Positions 1-8,583 of a DNA stretch of 35,616 nucleotides are shown one piece after another. Positions within the stretch are counted from its first letter, which is position 1. Each line of letters starts with the position of its first letter. The translations under genes were made by a program, and so were the position numbers. This stretch comes from an uncultured Clostridia bacterium (lineage in GTDB: Bacteria > Bacillota > Clostridia > Oscillospirales > CAG-272): the NCBI GenBank assembly GCA_945929845.1, contig CAMEON010000021.1, positions 1 through 35,616 on the forward strand, read 5' to 3'. The notes under the pieces were generated by a model. It ran no database searches. It worked only from the letters and a program-made list of their open reading frames with translations, and was not told where the DNA came from.

Positions 1-50
1 GGCGACCACCGAGATCTACACTCTTTCCCTACACGACGCTCTTCCGATCT
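1..50 (+). other. Illumina TruSeq universal adapter remnant (contamination)
   Basis: These 50 bases match, from memory, the 3' part of the Illumina TruSeq universal adapter, ending in the read-primer junction CGCTCTTCCGATCT. Genomic sequence begins at about base 51, where the glycogen phosphorylase frame starts. The adapter should be trimmed. Any reading frame crossing it is chimeric; the reverse-strand translation here ends in GRASCRERV, a typical adapter-derived tail. Confidence 0.97.
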
Positions 51-51
51 C

Positions 52-1974
52 GGGGGCGAGGTATGGCTGGTGCCCCGCACCGACAGAACCTTCCGGGTGC
101 GCTTCGGCGGCCATGTCCGGGAGGAGTGGCGGGACGGCCACTGCCAGATCTCCTATGAGGATGCCGAGGAGGTGGAGGCTGTCCCCTACGATATGATGAT
201 CTCCGGGGCGGATTCCGAGGGCGTGGATCGCCTGCGCCTGTGGCGTGCCCGGGACATTCAGAACTTCAACATGGGCCTGTTCACCCAGGGGCAGTACGCC
301 CGGGCCATGGAGGAGTCCACCAACGCCGAGACCATTTCCAAGGTGCTGTACCCGTCGGACAACCACACCGAGGGCAAGCTGTTGCGGCTGACCCAGCAGT
401 ACTTCCTGTGCTCCGCCTCCTGTCAGAGCATCATCCGGGATCACATGGCCGTGTACGGCACCCTGGATAACCTGCCCGACAAGGTGGCCATCCACCTCAA
501 CGATACCCATCCCACCCTGGTCATCCCGGAACTGATGCGGATACTCATTGATGAGTACTTCTACCCCTGGGATACCGCCTGGAGCATGGTCACGGCCATC
601 TGCTCCTATACCAACCATACCGTCATGCCGGAGGCACTGGAATCCTGGAACGAGGATCTGTTCCGCCTGAAGCTGCCCCGCATGTACTCCATCATCAAGG
701 AGATCAACGAGCGGTTCTGTCGGGAGGCATGGAACGCCTTCCCCGGCAACTGGCAGCGCATTTCCCACATGAGCGTGGTCAGCTACGGGCAGGTGCGGAT
801 GGCCAACCTGGCCGTCATCGGCTCCCATTCCGTCAACGGCGTGTCCAAGCTCCACTCCAACATCCTGAAGGAGAGCGTGTTCAAGGACTTTTACCGCATG
901 TACCCCGACCGTTTTGACAATGTGACCAACGGTATTGCCCATCGCCGCTGGCTGTGCTACTCCAATCCGGAGCTGGCCGCCCTTCTGGACGAGTGCATCG
1001 GCACCGGATACCGCCACAATCCGGAGGAGCTGGCGGACTTTGCCAAGTATGCGGACGACGAGGAGGTGCTCTCCCGGGTGCGCCGCATCAAGCACGACAA
1101 CAAGGTGGCCTTTGCAAACCGCCTGTACCGTCGTACCGGTCAGCGGATAGACACCCACTCCATTTACGATGTGCAGATCAAGCGGCTCCATGAGTACAAG
1201 CGGCAGTTGCTCAATGCCCTGAATATCATCGGGCTGTACCTGGAGCTGAAGGATAACCCGGACAGGGATGTCCAGCCCCAGACCTTCATCTTCGGTGCCA
1301 AGGCGGCTCCCGGCTACCAGATGGCCAAGCGGATCATTCAACTGCTCTGCATGTTGAGCAAGGAGATCAGCAGTCAGCCCCGGATCCGGGAGAAGCTGAA
1401 TGTGATCTTCTTAGAGAACTACGATGTCAGCACCGCCGAGGCACTGGTGCCCTCCGCCAACATTTCCGAGCAGATCTCTCTGGCCGGGAAGGAGGCCAGC
1501 GGCACCGGCTGTATGAAGCTGATGATGAACGGTGCCATGACCATCGGCACCATGGACGGAGCCAATGTGGAGATGCTGGAGGCTGTGGGCGAGGACAATA
1601 TGTTCATCTTCGGCCTGAACAGTGCGGAGGTGGATGAGCTGTGGCTCCGGGGCTACCACTCCTCTGACTACTACACCAATAATGAGCGGCTGTACTGGAT
1701 CATCAATGCTCTGACCGTGGGCTTTGGCGGGGAGTCCTTCTCGGACATCGCCGGGTACCTGCAAGGCGGCCATGGCATCGCCGACCCGTATATGTGCCTG
1801 GCGGACTTTGAGTCCTACCGGCTGACCCATGAGAAGGCGGTCAAAATGTATGCGGATCATCGCAACTGGGCGCGGATGTCCCTTTTGAACACCGCCGCCT
1901 CCGGGTACTTCGCCGCTGACCGCAGTATCCGGGAGTACGCCGACCGCATCTGGAAGATCAAGCCGGTTCACTGA
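52..1974 (+). CDS. glgP: Glycogen/alpha-glucan phosphorylase, 5'-truncated
   Basis: Glycogen phosphorylase (GT35) releases glucose-1-phosphate from glycogen ends using a PLP cofactor. About 640 residues are present against roughly 750-830 in the family, so the N-terminal part is missing; the frame is open to the adapter junction and begins GGEVWLVPRTDR with no genuine start. The PLP-binding region reads EASGTGCMKLMMNGAMTIGT, where the Lys of MK is the Schiff-base residue; the family usually has GTGNMK, so Cys replaces Asn. Upstream are the conserved HLNDTHPTL and YTNHTVMPEALE segments, and INALTVGFGG lies near the C-terminus. It sits 49 bp before the GH13 hydrolase on the same strand, suggesting a glycogen-degrading pair facing the synthesis operon. 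Identity is secure; the missing start is an assembly effect, not biology. Confidence 0.96.
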   Translation, partial: GGEVWLVPRTDRTFRVRFGGHVREEWRDGHCQISYEDAEEVEAVPYDMMISGADSEGVDRLRLWRARDIQNFNMGLFTQGQYARAMEESTNAETISKVLYPSDNHTEGKLLRLTQQYFLCSASCQSIIRDHMAVYGTLDNLPDKVAIHLNDTHPTLVIPELMRILIDEYFYPWDTAWSMVTAICSYTNHTVMPEALESWNEDLFRLKLPRMYSIIKEINERFCREAWNAFPGNWQRISHMSVVSYGQVRMANLAVIGSHSVNGVSKLHSNILKESVFKDFYRMYPDRFDNVTNGIAHRRWLCYSNPELAALLDECIGTGYRHNPEELADFAKYADDEEVLSRVRRIKHDNKVAFANRLYRRTGQRIDTHSIYDVQIKRLHEYKRQLLNALNIIGLYLELKDNPDRDVQPQTFIFGAKAAPGYQMAKRIIQLLCMLSKEISSQPRIREKLNVIFLENYDVSTAEALVPSANISEQISLAGKEASGTGCMKLMMNGAMTIGTMDGANVEMLEAVGEDNMFIFGLNSAEVDELWLRGYHSSDYYTNNERLYWIINALTVGFGGESFSDIAGYLQGGHGIADPYMCLADFESYRLTHEKAVKMYADHRNWARMSLLNTAASGYFAADRSIREYADRIWKIKPVH

Positions 1975-2023
1975 CCACAGGCGCAGGACGGAACAAAGAA
2001 ACATGTGACCGTAAAGGGAGATT

Positions 2024-4024
2024 ATGTTGCCCAGATTACCGTTTTCCCCCGGGAGGGGGGACAGAGAGACTGTACGATTTGAAAAGTGGGGCACCGGGGA
2101 GAGGGGCAGGGAAGACCTGTCCCGCCTGGGTGCTTTTCCCTGTGGGCAGGTGCTGACGCTCCGTGTGACCTGCCTGCGGAGGCTGGGCGTGTCGGCGGTG
2201 GTGCTCCGCCTCTGCCGGGACGGGGAGGCCGAGGCGGACACGCCTTTTGCCTACATATCCTCGGATTTTGTGTCCGGGCAGGACAGGTATGAGCTGACCC
2301 TGGACACCGCCGCTCTGTGCGGGGCGGACGGGGCCGGGCTGTTCTACTACCGACTGCTGTTGGTGCGGGACGGGGACACCCTGTTTACCGACAGCGTGAA
2401 CAATGTGGACTTTGAGTTGGTGCCCCAGGGGGGAGCGCCCTTCCGCCTGCTGGTGTACAGTACCGATAGCCCGGTGCCGGCTTGGTTCGGCGAGGGTGTC
2501 ATGTACCATGTGTTCGTAGATCGCTTCTGCCGGGGGGCGGGGCCGGTATCCTACCCCACCGGGGAGCGGGGTGCCGTGCTTGACCCAGACTGGGATCATG
2601 GGATCCCCCAGTATGCCAGCCGGCCCGGCGGGGAATTGTCCAACAATGTGTTCTTCGGGGGCAACCTGTGGGGCGTGACCGAGAAGCTGGACTACCTTGC
2701 GTCCCTGGGGGTCAGGGTCATCTATCTCAGCCCCCTGTTCCGGGCCTACTCCAACCACAAGTACGACACCGGAGATTACCTGGCCGTGGATCCGGGCTTT
2801 GGCGGCGAGGCCGCTCTGGATGACCTGTTGGCGAAGGCCGGAGCCCGGGGTATGCGGGTGATCCTGGACGGGGTGTTCAATCACACCGGGGACGACAGCC
2901 TGTACTTCAACAAGTATGGCACCTACCCCACGAAAGGGGCGGCGCAGTCTCAGGATTCGCCGTACAGGGACTGGTATACCTTCCAGAGCTGGCCGGATCA
3001 GTACGATGCCTGGTGGGGGATCCCCATCCTGCCCAAGCTCAACCATCGGGATCCCGCCTGCCGGGCGTTCTTCACCGGGCCGGACGGGGTATGCGCCCGC
3101 TATGTCAGGCGGGGAATCAGCGGCTGGCGGCTGGATGTGGCGGATGAGCTGTCCGACGATTTTCTGGATGAGTTGCGGGTGTCCGTGCGGGCGGCCAGTA
3201 TGCAGTCGCCAAGCCCCGCTTCGGACGACAGCCCGGCCCCGGGCGAAAGCCCGGCTGTGATCATCGGCGAGGTGTGGGAGAACGCCGCCGACAAGGTGGC
3301 TTACGGCAAACGCCGCCGCTACCTGCAAGGCAGGCAGTTGGACAGCGTTATGAACTATCCCATCCGCTCTGGCATTCTGTCCTTCGTGCAGGCGGGGGAC
3401 GCAGAACAACTGTACCATGTGCTGACAGAGCTGTACGCCTCCTACCCCCGCCCGGTGTCGGATGCCCTGATGAATCTGCTGGGCACTCACGACACCGAAC
3501 GGATCCTGACCGTGCTCGGCTCCCGGCCGGAGGACTATGACCGCCCCAACTGTGAGCTGGCGGTGGCCTCCCTGCCTGCCGGGCGGCGGCAAAGGGCGGT
3601 GCGGCTTCTGAAGATAGCCGCCATGTTGCAATTCACCGTGTTCGGCATTCCGTCCGTGTACTACGGTGACGAGGTGGGGATGGAGGGGTACCATGATCCC
3701 TTCTGCCGCCGCCCCTTCCCCTGGGGGGAGCTGGGGGATCCGGTGCGGCGGGATATTCTGGACTATTACCGCCGCTTGGGTCAGCTTCGCCTTGATCCGG
3801 TGTTCCACGGCGGGGACTTTGCCTTCCTGGATCGTGGCCCCGCCTATCTGGCCTACGAGCGGCGGCGGGATGGCCGCCGGGTGGTCGTTGCCGCCAACCG
3901 GGGGGATGACCCGGTGCACCTGTCCCTTGACAGGACAGACCGCTTGATCCTGACGGTGGGCGAGGCGACTCTGACGGAGGGCCGGTTGACCCTCGGCCCG
4001 GACAGTGCGGCGGTGATCGGATAA
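2024..4024 (+). CDS. GH13 alpha-glucan hydrolase (neopullulanase/cyclomaltodextrinase/alpha-amylase type)
   Basis: A 666-residue glycoside hydrolase family 13 protein acting on alpha-1,4 (possibly alpha-1,6) glucans. Residues 1-140 form an N-terminal beta-sandwich-like domain, followed by the (beta/alpha)8 barrel. All four GH13 motifs are visible: DGVFNH (282-287), GWRLDVADE with nucleophile Asp371, IIGEVWE with acid/base Glu416, and LLGTHDTE with Asp490. WYTFQSW and the N-domain layout resemble neopullulanase-like enzymes. No signal peptide is seen, so it is probably cytoplasmic and works on glycogen or imported maltodextrins. The ATG is supported by AAAGGGAG 4-11 bp upstream. A Ser/Pro-rich insert (about residues 393-411, MQSPSPASDDSP...) lies just before the acid/base strand, where most relatives are compact. 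Exact substrate cannot be read from sequence. Confidence 0.9.
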   Translation: MLPRLPFSPGRGDRETVRFEKWGTGERGREDLSRLGAFPCGQVLTLRVTCLRRLGVSAVVLRLCRDGEAEADTPFAYISSDFVSGQDRYELTLDTAALCGADGAGLFYYRLLLVRDGDTLFTDSVNNVDFELVPQGGAPFRLLVYSTDSPVPAWFGEGVMYHVFVDRFCRGAGPVSYPTGERGAVLDPDWDHGIPQYASRPGGELSNNVFFGGNLWGVTEKLDYLASLGVRVIYLSPLFRAYSNHKYDTGDYLAVDPGFGGEAALDDLLAKAGARGMRVILDGVFNHTGDDSLYFNKYGTYPTKGAAQSQDSPYRDWYTFQSWPDQYDAWWGIPILPKLNHRDPACRAFFTGPDGVCARYVRRGISGWRLDVADELSDDFLDELRVSVRAASMQSPSPASDDSPAPGESPAVIIGEVWENAADKVAYGKRRRYLQGRQLDSVMNYPIRSGILSFVQAGDAEQLYHVLTELYASYPRPVSDALMNLLGTHDTERILTVLGSRPEDYDRPNCELAVASLPAGRRQRAVRLLKIAAMLQFTVFGIPSVYYGDEVGMEGYHDPFCRRPFPWGELGDPVRRDILDYYRRLGQLRLDPVFHGGDFAFLDRGPAYLAYERRRDGRRVVVAANRGDDPVHLSLDRTDRLILTVGEATLTEGRLTLGPDSAAVIG

Positions 4025-4028
4025 AAAA

Positions 4029-4261
4029 TTACAGTTCAGCAGGGGGACAAGGGAAACGCCTGGGGGCTTCTTGAAAGAAGCCCCCAGACCCCCAAGAACT
4101 TTCAAAATATGTATTGTGTATGATTCAGAGCGTTATTCTGTTCTTTTCCCAGAGCAGCCAGCGTTACTGTTACCCAAAACAGCAGAAACGCCTTCGCGGG
4201 GGCCCCTGACCCCGCTCTACGGCGAAAAAGAGAGCGCACTGCAGGTGTAGATGAACTGTAA
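4029..4261. repeat. MITE-like palindromic repeat, copy 1 (233 bp)
   Basis: Bounded by perfect 10-bp terminal inverted repeats, TTACAGTTCA at the left and TGAACTGTAA at the right. It contains the hairpin 4060-4072/4075-4087 and a region homologous, in reverse orientation, to copy 3 (17631-17935), sharing the CCCCCAAGAACTTTCAAAAT, AGCCAGCGTTACTGT and AAACGCCTTCGCGGGGGCCCC blocks. It lacks the roughly 70-bp palindromic module carried by copies 2 and 3. It codes for nothing recognisable and fills the convergent gap after the GH13 gene. Confidence 0.85.
4060..4087. other. Perfect hairpin inside repeat copy 1
   Basis: CTGGGGGCTTCTT at 4060-4072 is followed after 2 bases by its exact reverse complement at 4075-4087. 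No T-run follows, so it is more likely part of the repeat's folded structure than a standard terminator. Confidence 0.8.
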
Positions 4262-4274
4262 CGAAAAAACAGAT

Positions 4275-4322
4275 AAAAAAGGGTGCGGGAAACTTCCGGG
4301 GGGAAGTCATCCCGCACTTTTT
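4275..4322. terminator. Bidirectional rho-independent terminator between GH13 gene and glgA
   Basis: Stem GTGCGGGA (4283-4290) pairs with TCCCGCAC (4310-4317), with an inner ACTTCC/GGAAGT stem. It is flanked by AAAAAA on the left and TTTTT on the right, so it can terminate both the + strand GH13 transcript and the - strand glg operon. Confidence 0.88.
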
Positions 4323-4341
4323 CATGGGTATTTCTCTAAAC

Positions 4342-6237
4342 TTACATTCCCTGGTACATATCCATGTACTTTCCGGCGGAGGCATCCCAGGAGAAGTCGG
4401 AGGTCATGGCGTGGCGGCGCAGCTCGGCGAACTTGTCGTGGGTGTCGTACAGGGACAGGGCGGCGTTGGTGCGCTCCTCCAGCTCAGCGGCGTTGTAGTT
4501 GGCAAAGGTGAAGCCGTTGCCGTGCAATCCGCTCTCGTCCTCATAGAAGGGCTTGATGGAGTCGTACAGACCGCCGGTCTCCCGCACCACCGGGATGGCT
4601 CCGTAGCGGCAGGCGATCATCTGGGACAGACCGCACGGCTCACTCCGGGAGGGCATCAGGAAGATGTCAGCGGCGGCGTAGATCTTCTTGGACAGTGCCC
4701 GGTTGTACATGATGAAGCACCGTGCCCGGTCATGGTAGTCGTTCTCCAGTTGACGGAAGAAGGCCTCGTAATTGCCCTCCCCGGTGCCCAGCAAGACGAA
4801 TTGTGCCCGGGGATGGGTGTCCAGAATGTGGCGGATCACCCCGGCGATCAGGTCAATGCCCTTGTGGGGGGACAGGCGGCTGACCACAGCGATGATCGGC
4901 GCACCGGCATCCTCCGGCAGGGCGTAGGCCCGCTGGAATGCCAGCTTGTCCTCCACCTTCCCGGCTGGGTCGTCGGCTGAGTAAGCCACCGGAATATCCG
5001 GGTCGGCGGCGGGGTTGTAGTACACTGTGTCAATGCCGTTGAGGATGCCGCTGACCTTCCCGGCACAGCGAGCCAGAATGTAGTGGAGCCGGTGGGAGTA
5101 GGTGGGGGTCATGATCTCATGGGCGTATGTTTCGCTGACGGTGGTCACCCGGTCGGCGCACTGGATGGCGGCCTTCATCAGGTTGATGCACCCGTCATAG
5201 GCCATCAGCGGCTTGTGCTCGGGGGAGATGTCGAACACATCCCCCAGAATGTCGAAGGAGTACTGCCCCTGATACTCAATGTTGTGGATGGTGAATACCG
5301 TGCGGATGTTCTCGTATCCGCCCATCCGGCGGCGGTACTCCGTGGACAGGTAGACCACCGACAGGGCGGCCTGCCAGTCGTTGGCATGGAGAATGTCCGG
5401 GAAGAAGCCGATATGCGGCATCATTTCCAGAACAGCCTTGCAGAAGTAGGCGTATCGCTCCCCATCGTCGAAGTGGCCGTACAGTTCACCCCGCTTGAAG
5501 TAGTACTCGTTGTCCACGAAGTAGTAGGTCACGCCGTCCCGGCACAGGGACAGGATGCCACAGTACTGCTGTCTCCAGGCCAGCTTGACCGTAAAGACAG
5601 CCTCGGTCTTCATGGCCGCATGAACCTCCGGGGCGATGGACTCATACAGCGGGGTGATCACCCGCACATCCGCATGCTCGCCGTACTTGGCCTTCAGGGC
5701 GGCGGGCAGGGAACCCATCACATCTCCCAGACCGCCGGTGGCGGCGTAGGGCATGACCTCTGCACCCACGAACAGGATCTTCTTGGGCGTGAGGGGCGCA
5801 GGAGCAGTCGGTTCAACCGTCACAGCAGGCTCTGCTGGGGTGGTCGCATCGGCCACCGGGACGGACGCATCGGCCGTCGGTTCAGCCGCCGGTGCCGGTG
5901 CGGTTTCGGGAATCGGCTCCGCTTCCGGTGCCTGTGTGGCCTCGGGAGCCTTCTCCACAGGGGCCTTTTTCTTCCGGGGTGCACGGGGCTTTTTGGGGGC
6001 GGGGGAAGCCGGCTTTTCCTCGGTTGCGGCCTGGGTAGCGTCAGCCGATGCCGCATCAGCCGAGGCGGTGTCAGACGAAGCAACAGAGGCGGGAGCCACT
6101 GTGTCAGCGGATGCTTTGGGCTTGGTGGTGCGCTTGCGCCGGGGGGCAGGGGCTTTTTGTGGGGTCTGCGCTTGGGCGTTCTCCTTGTTCAACGCCTCGG
6201 CTTCTGTGGGTATATTCTTGTCTGCTTTATCTGTCAT
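4342..6237 (-). CDS. glgA: Glycogen synthase (ADP-glucose type, GT5) with long disordered N-terminal extension
   Basis: Transfers glucose from ADP-glucose to the non-reducing end of glycogen. The ATG at 6237 (MTDKADKN) is chosen because AAAGGAGAAAACC lies directly upstream; a longer frame to 6330 has no such site and overlaps glgD. The 631-residue protein has two parts. Residues 1-150 are Ala/Pro/Lys/Glu-rich, with basic clusters RRKRTTKPK (33-41) and PKKPRAPRKKK (81-91). The canonical GT5 core starts at KKILFVGAEVMPYAATGGLGD (152 on). Bacterial GlgA is normally about 470-490 residues, so the extension is an addition. The usual KTGGLGDV reads ATGGLGDV, a substitution I believe occurs in other Clostridia. 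The C-terminal donor-site motif SRSEPCGLSQMIA is intact. Last gene of the glgBCDA operon, 13 bp after glgD. Confidence 0.96.
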   Translation of the reverse strand: MTDKADKNIPTEAEALNKENAQAQTPQKAPAPRRKRTTKPKASADTVAPASVASSDTASADAASADATQAATEEKPASPAPKKPRAPRKKKAPVEKAPEATQAPEAEPIPETAPAPAAEPTADASVPVADATTPAEPAVTVEPTAPAPLTPKKILFVGAEVMPYAATGGLGDVMGSLPAALKAKYGEHADVRVITPLYESIAPEVHAAMKTEAVFTVKLAWRQQYCGILSLCRDGVTYYFVDNEYYFKRGELYGHFDDGERYAYFCKAVLEMMPHIGFFPDILHANDWQAALSVVYLSTEYRRRMGGYENIRTVFTIHNIEYQGQYSFDILGDVFDISPEHKPLMAYDGCINLMKAAIQCADRVTTVSETYAHEIMTPTYSHRLHYILARCAGKVSGILNGIDTVYYNPAADPDIPVAYSADDPAGKVEDKLAFQRAYALPEDAGAPIIAVVSRLSPHKGIDLIAGVIRHILDTHPRAQFVLLGTGEGNYEAFFRQLENDYHDRARCFIMYNRALSKKIYAAADIFLMPSRSEPCGLSQMIACRYGAIPVVRETGGLYDSIKPFYEDESGLHGNGFTFANYNAAELEERTNAALSLYDTHDKFAELRRHAMTSDFSWDASAGKYMDMYQGM

Positions 6238-6250
6238 TGGTTTTCTCCTT

Positions 6251-7384
6251 TCATACACTTCCACCCTTGCCGATGAAGAAGGGCATGGTCTCACAGCCGG
6301 ACAGGTGACGCCTGTCACGGATGACGACATCCTTATCTGTCACCACACAGTCCAGGGTGACATCCGAACCGATGTAGGCGTCCTGAAGCAGGATGCAGTT
6401 CCTGACCACACTACCCCGGCCTACCTTCACGCCCCGGAACAGCACGGAATTCTCCACCGTGCCCTCAATGGTACAGCCATCGGCAATCAGGGAATTTTTG
6501 ACAGAGGAGCCTTCGCAGTACTTGGAGGGGGCGGAGTTACGCACCTTGGTCAGCACAGGCCGGTTCCGCACATTGAACAGCCCCTCCCGGGCTTCCTGGG
6601 TCAGCAACTGCATGGAGCAGTCGTAGTAATTCTCCAGGGAGCTGATGTAGGCATACCAGCCGTCATACTCGAACACCCGGTAGTCCACGCCGCTGTGTTG
6701 ATCCACGGAGTGGATCAGCACATCATGGAAGAAGCTGGTATACCCCCGGGCCGCCGCATCGGCCAGCATGTTCAGAAGGTACTGCCGCTTCAGCACCATA
6801 ATGTTGGTGTAGATGTTCACCAGACCCTCGGTGGGCTTCTTCATGACAAAGTCCGTGACTCTCCCCTGGTCGTCGGCGGTGACGCAGATGACCTGCTCCG
6901 CCAGATCCATCCGGGAGGCATCCACCCGTTTGGTGACAAAGGTGACATCCGCCCCACTCTTGCCGTGAGCCTCGATCACCTGCGAAAGATCCATATTGCA
7001 GATGATGTCGCAGTCGGACATGACCAGGCAGTCCTCGGTGCAGTGGGTGATGAAGTCAATGGCACTCTGCATGGACTCCAGTCGGGAGGTGGGCAGACGG
7101 CCCGCACCGGAGGAGGTGACATTGGGGGGGATCAGCTTGATGCCCCCGGAGCGGCGGGCCAGATCCCAGTCCTTCCCGGTGCCCAGGTGATCCAGCAGGG
7201 ACTGATAATTGTACTGGGTGATGACACCTACCTTGGTGATCCCGGAGTTGACCATATTGGACAGGGTGAAGTCGATCAGGCGGTAGCGGCTCCCAAAAGG
7301 CACGCTGGCCATGGAGCGCACCCGGGTCAGCTCAGGCAGGCTCATATCGTGAATGTTGGCAAAAATCAAACCGGCAGCAGTCAT
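6251..7384 (-). CDS. glgD: GlgD, regulatory-type subunit of glucose-1-phosphate adenylyltransferase
   Basis: A 377-residue homologue of ADP-glucose pyrophosphorylase that in Firmicutes partners with GlgC. It starts MTAAGLIFANIHD, lacking the nucleotide-binding [10 protein letters not shown] motif seen in the neighbouring GlgC, which is the hallmark of GlgD. The nucleotidyltransferase fold is still recognisable (FGSRYRLIDFTLSN, VMSDCDI), followed by a C-terminal left-handed beta-helix (NSLIADGCTIEGTVENSVLF). In the known GlgC/GlgD system GlgC is the catalytic subunit and GlgD raises its activity, so GlgD is expected to be catalytically weak or inactive. An AAGGAGGT site precedes the ATG. It lies 14 bp after glgC in the same operon. 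Confidence 0.95.
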   Translation of the reverse strand: MTAAGLIFANIHDMSLPELTRVRSMASVPFGSRYRLIDFTLSNMVNSGITKVGVITQYNYQSLLDHLGTGKDWDLARRSGGIKLIPPNVTSSGAGRLPTSRLESMQSAIDFITHCTEDCLVMSDCDIICNMDLSQVIEAHGKSGADVTFVTKRVDASRMDLAEQVICVTADDQGRVTDFVMKKPTEGLVNIYTNIMVLKRQYLLNMLADAAARGYTSFFHDVLIHSVDQHSGVDYRVFEYDGWYAYISSLENYYDCSMQLLTQEAREGLFNVRNRPVLTKVRNSAPSKYCEGSSVKNSLIADGCTIEGTVENSVLFRGVKVGRGSVVRNCILLQDAYIGSDVTLDCVVTDKDVVIRDRRHLSGCETMPFFIGKGGSV

Positions 7385-7398
7385 TGTCCTACACCTCC

Positions 7399-8583
7399 TT
7401 ACTCGGAAAGCATGGCACCCGGCTGAACCGTGGCACCTGCGGGGATGGTTATATCTGCGCCGACCACAGCGATGGCGGCCCCGGAGCTTCGGTCAGCCCC
7501 GACAGTAGCCCCGGCTCCCACCGTCACGCCGGTGTCCAGGATGGTATACTTGACCGTAGCGCCGGCTTCCACCACGCCCTCTCCCATGAGAACGGAATCC
7601 TCCACATAGGCCCCGTACATGATGTGCATCCCCGGCCCGATGACGGAATTCTTGACGGTTCCGTATATCTCACAGCCCTCGGTGATGTAGCTGTTCTGAA
7701 TGGTGGCCCGGTTGCCGACGAACTGGGGTGCGTCGGCGGTGTGGCGGGCGAAAATACGCCAGCTTTCGTCCGACAGATCCAGGGCGGGGTGGTTGCCCAG
7801 AAGATCCATGTTGGCCTCCCACAGGGAAGCGATGGTGCCCACATCCTTCCAGTAGCCCTGGAAGGGGTAGGCGTACATTTTCTCTCCGGCGGCCAGCATG
7901 GCGGGGATGATGTTCTTGCCGAAGTCGTTGGAGGAGGTGGGGTCAGCCTCATCGGCGCACAGGTAGTCGGCCAGCTTCTTGCGGTTGAAGATGTAGATAC
8001 CCATGGAGGCCTTGGTGCTGTCCGGGTGCTTGGGCTTCTCGGAGAACTTGTAGATGGAGCCGTCCTCGTTGGTGCTCATGATGCCGAAGCGGCTGGCCTC
8101 CTCCAGGGGGACATCGATGACGGCAATGGTGCAGTCCGCCCCCTTCTGCTTGTGGTACCCCAGCATTTTGGCGTAGTTCATCTTGTAAATATGGTCGCCG
8201 GAGAGGATCAGCACATAGTCCGCATCATACCGGTTGATGAAGGCCAGGTTCTGGTAGATGGCATTGGCTGTCCCCTTGTACCAGTCGGCACCCTTCTGCC
8301 CCTGGTAGGGAGGGAGGATCATGACACCGCCAAAGGCACGGTCCATGTCCCAGGGAAGGCCGTTGCCGATGTACTCGTTCAGCACCAGGGGCTGATACTG
8401 GGTCAGCACGCCCACCGTATCAATGCCGGAGTTGACGCAGTTGGACAGGGTGAAGTCGATGATGCGGTACTTACCGCCGAAGCGGACGGCGGGCTTGGCC
8501 GTCTTTTTGGTGAGTGCATACAGACGGGAGCCCTGGCCACCGGCTAAGAGCATGGCTACGCACTCTTTCTTTCTGAAGATCAT
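7399..8583 (-). CDS. glgC: Glucose-1-phosphate adenylyltransferase, catalytic subunit
   Basis: Makes ADP-glucose and pyrophosphate from ATP and glucose-1-phosphate, the committed step of bacterial glycogen synthesis. The 394-residue length is normal. Visible motifs are [16 protein letters not shown] (10-25, nucleotide binding), [32 protein letters not shown] (metal-binding Asp), [10 protein letters not shown] (glucose-1-P site) and GYWKDVGT, then a beta-helix domain ([18 protein letters not shown]). The ATG overlaps the glgB stop as ATGA (4 bp), indicating translational coupling, with AAAGGAGG inside the end of glgB. It probably forms a heterotetramer with GlgD. Confidence 0.97.
   Translation of the reverse strand: MIFRKKECVAMLLAGGQGSRLYALTKKTAKPAVRFGGKYRIIDFTLSNCVNSGIDTVGVLTQYQPLVLNEYIGNGLPWDMDRAFGGVMILPPYQGQKGADWYKGTANAIYQNLAFINRYDADYVLILSGDHIYKMNYAKMLGYHKQKGADCTIAVIDVPLEEASRFGIMSTNEDGSIYKFSEKPKHPDSTKASMGIYIFNRKKLADYLCADEADPTSSNDFGKNIIPAMLAAGEKMYAYPFQGYWKDVGTIASLWEANMDLLGNHPALDLSDESWRIFARHTADAPQFVGNRATIQNSYITEGCEIYGTVKNSVIGPGMHIMYGAYVEDSVLMGEGVVEAGATVKYTILDTGVTVGAGATVGADRSSGAAIAVVGADITIPAGATVQPGAMLSE

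Noticed and set aside
16-1341. A 441-codon open frame on the - strand opposite glgP
   Set aside because: It is an antisense shadow of a GC-rich gene, and its C-terminal end GRASCRERV comes from the Illumina adapter.
2036-4105. A 689-codon open frame on the - strand opposite the GH13 gene
   Set aside because: No family similarity and Pro/Gly/His/Gln-rich composition typical of antisense frames; the + strand frame has all GH13 motifs and a ribosome binding site.
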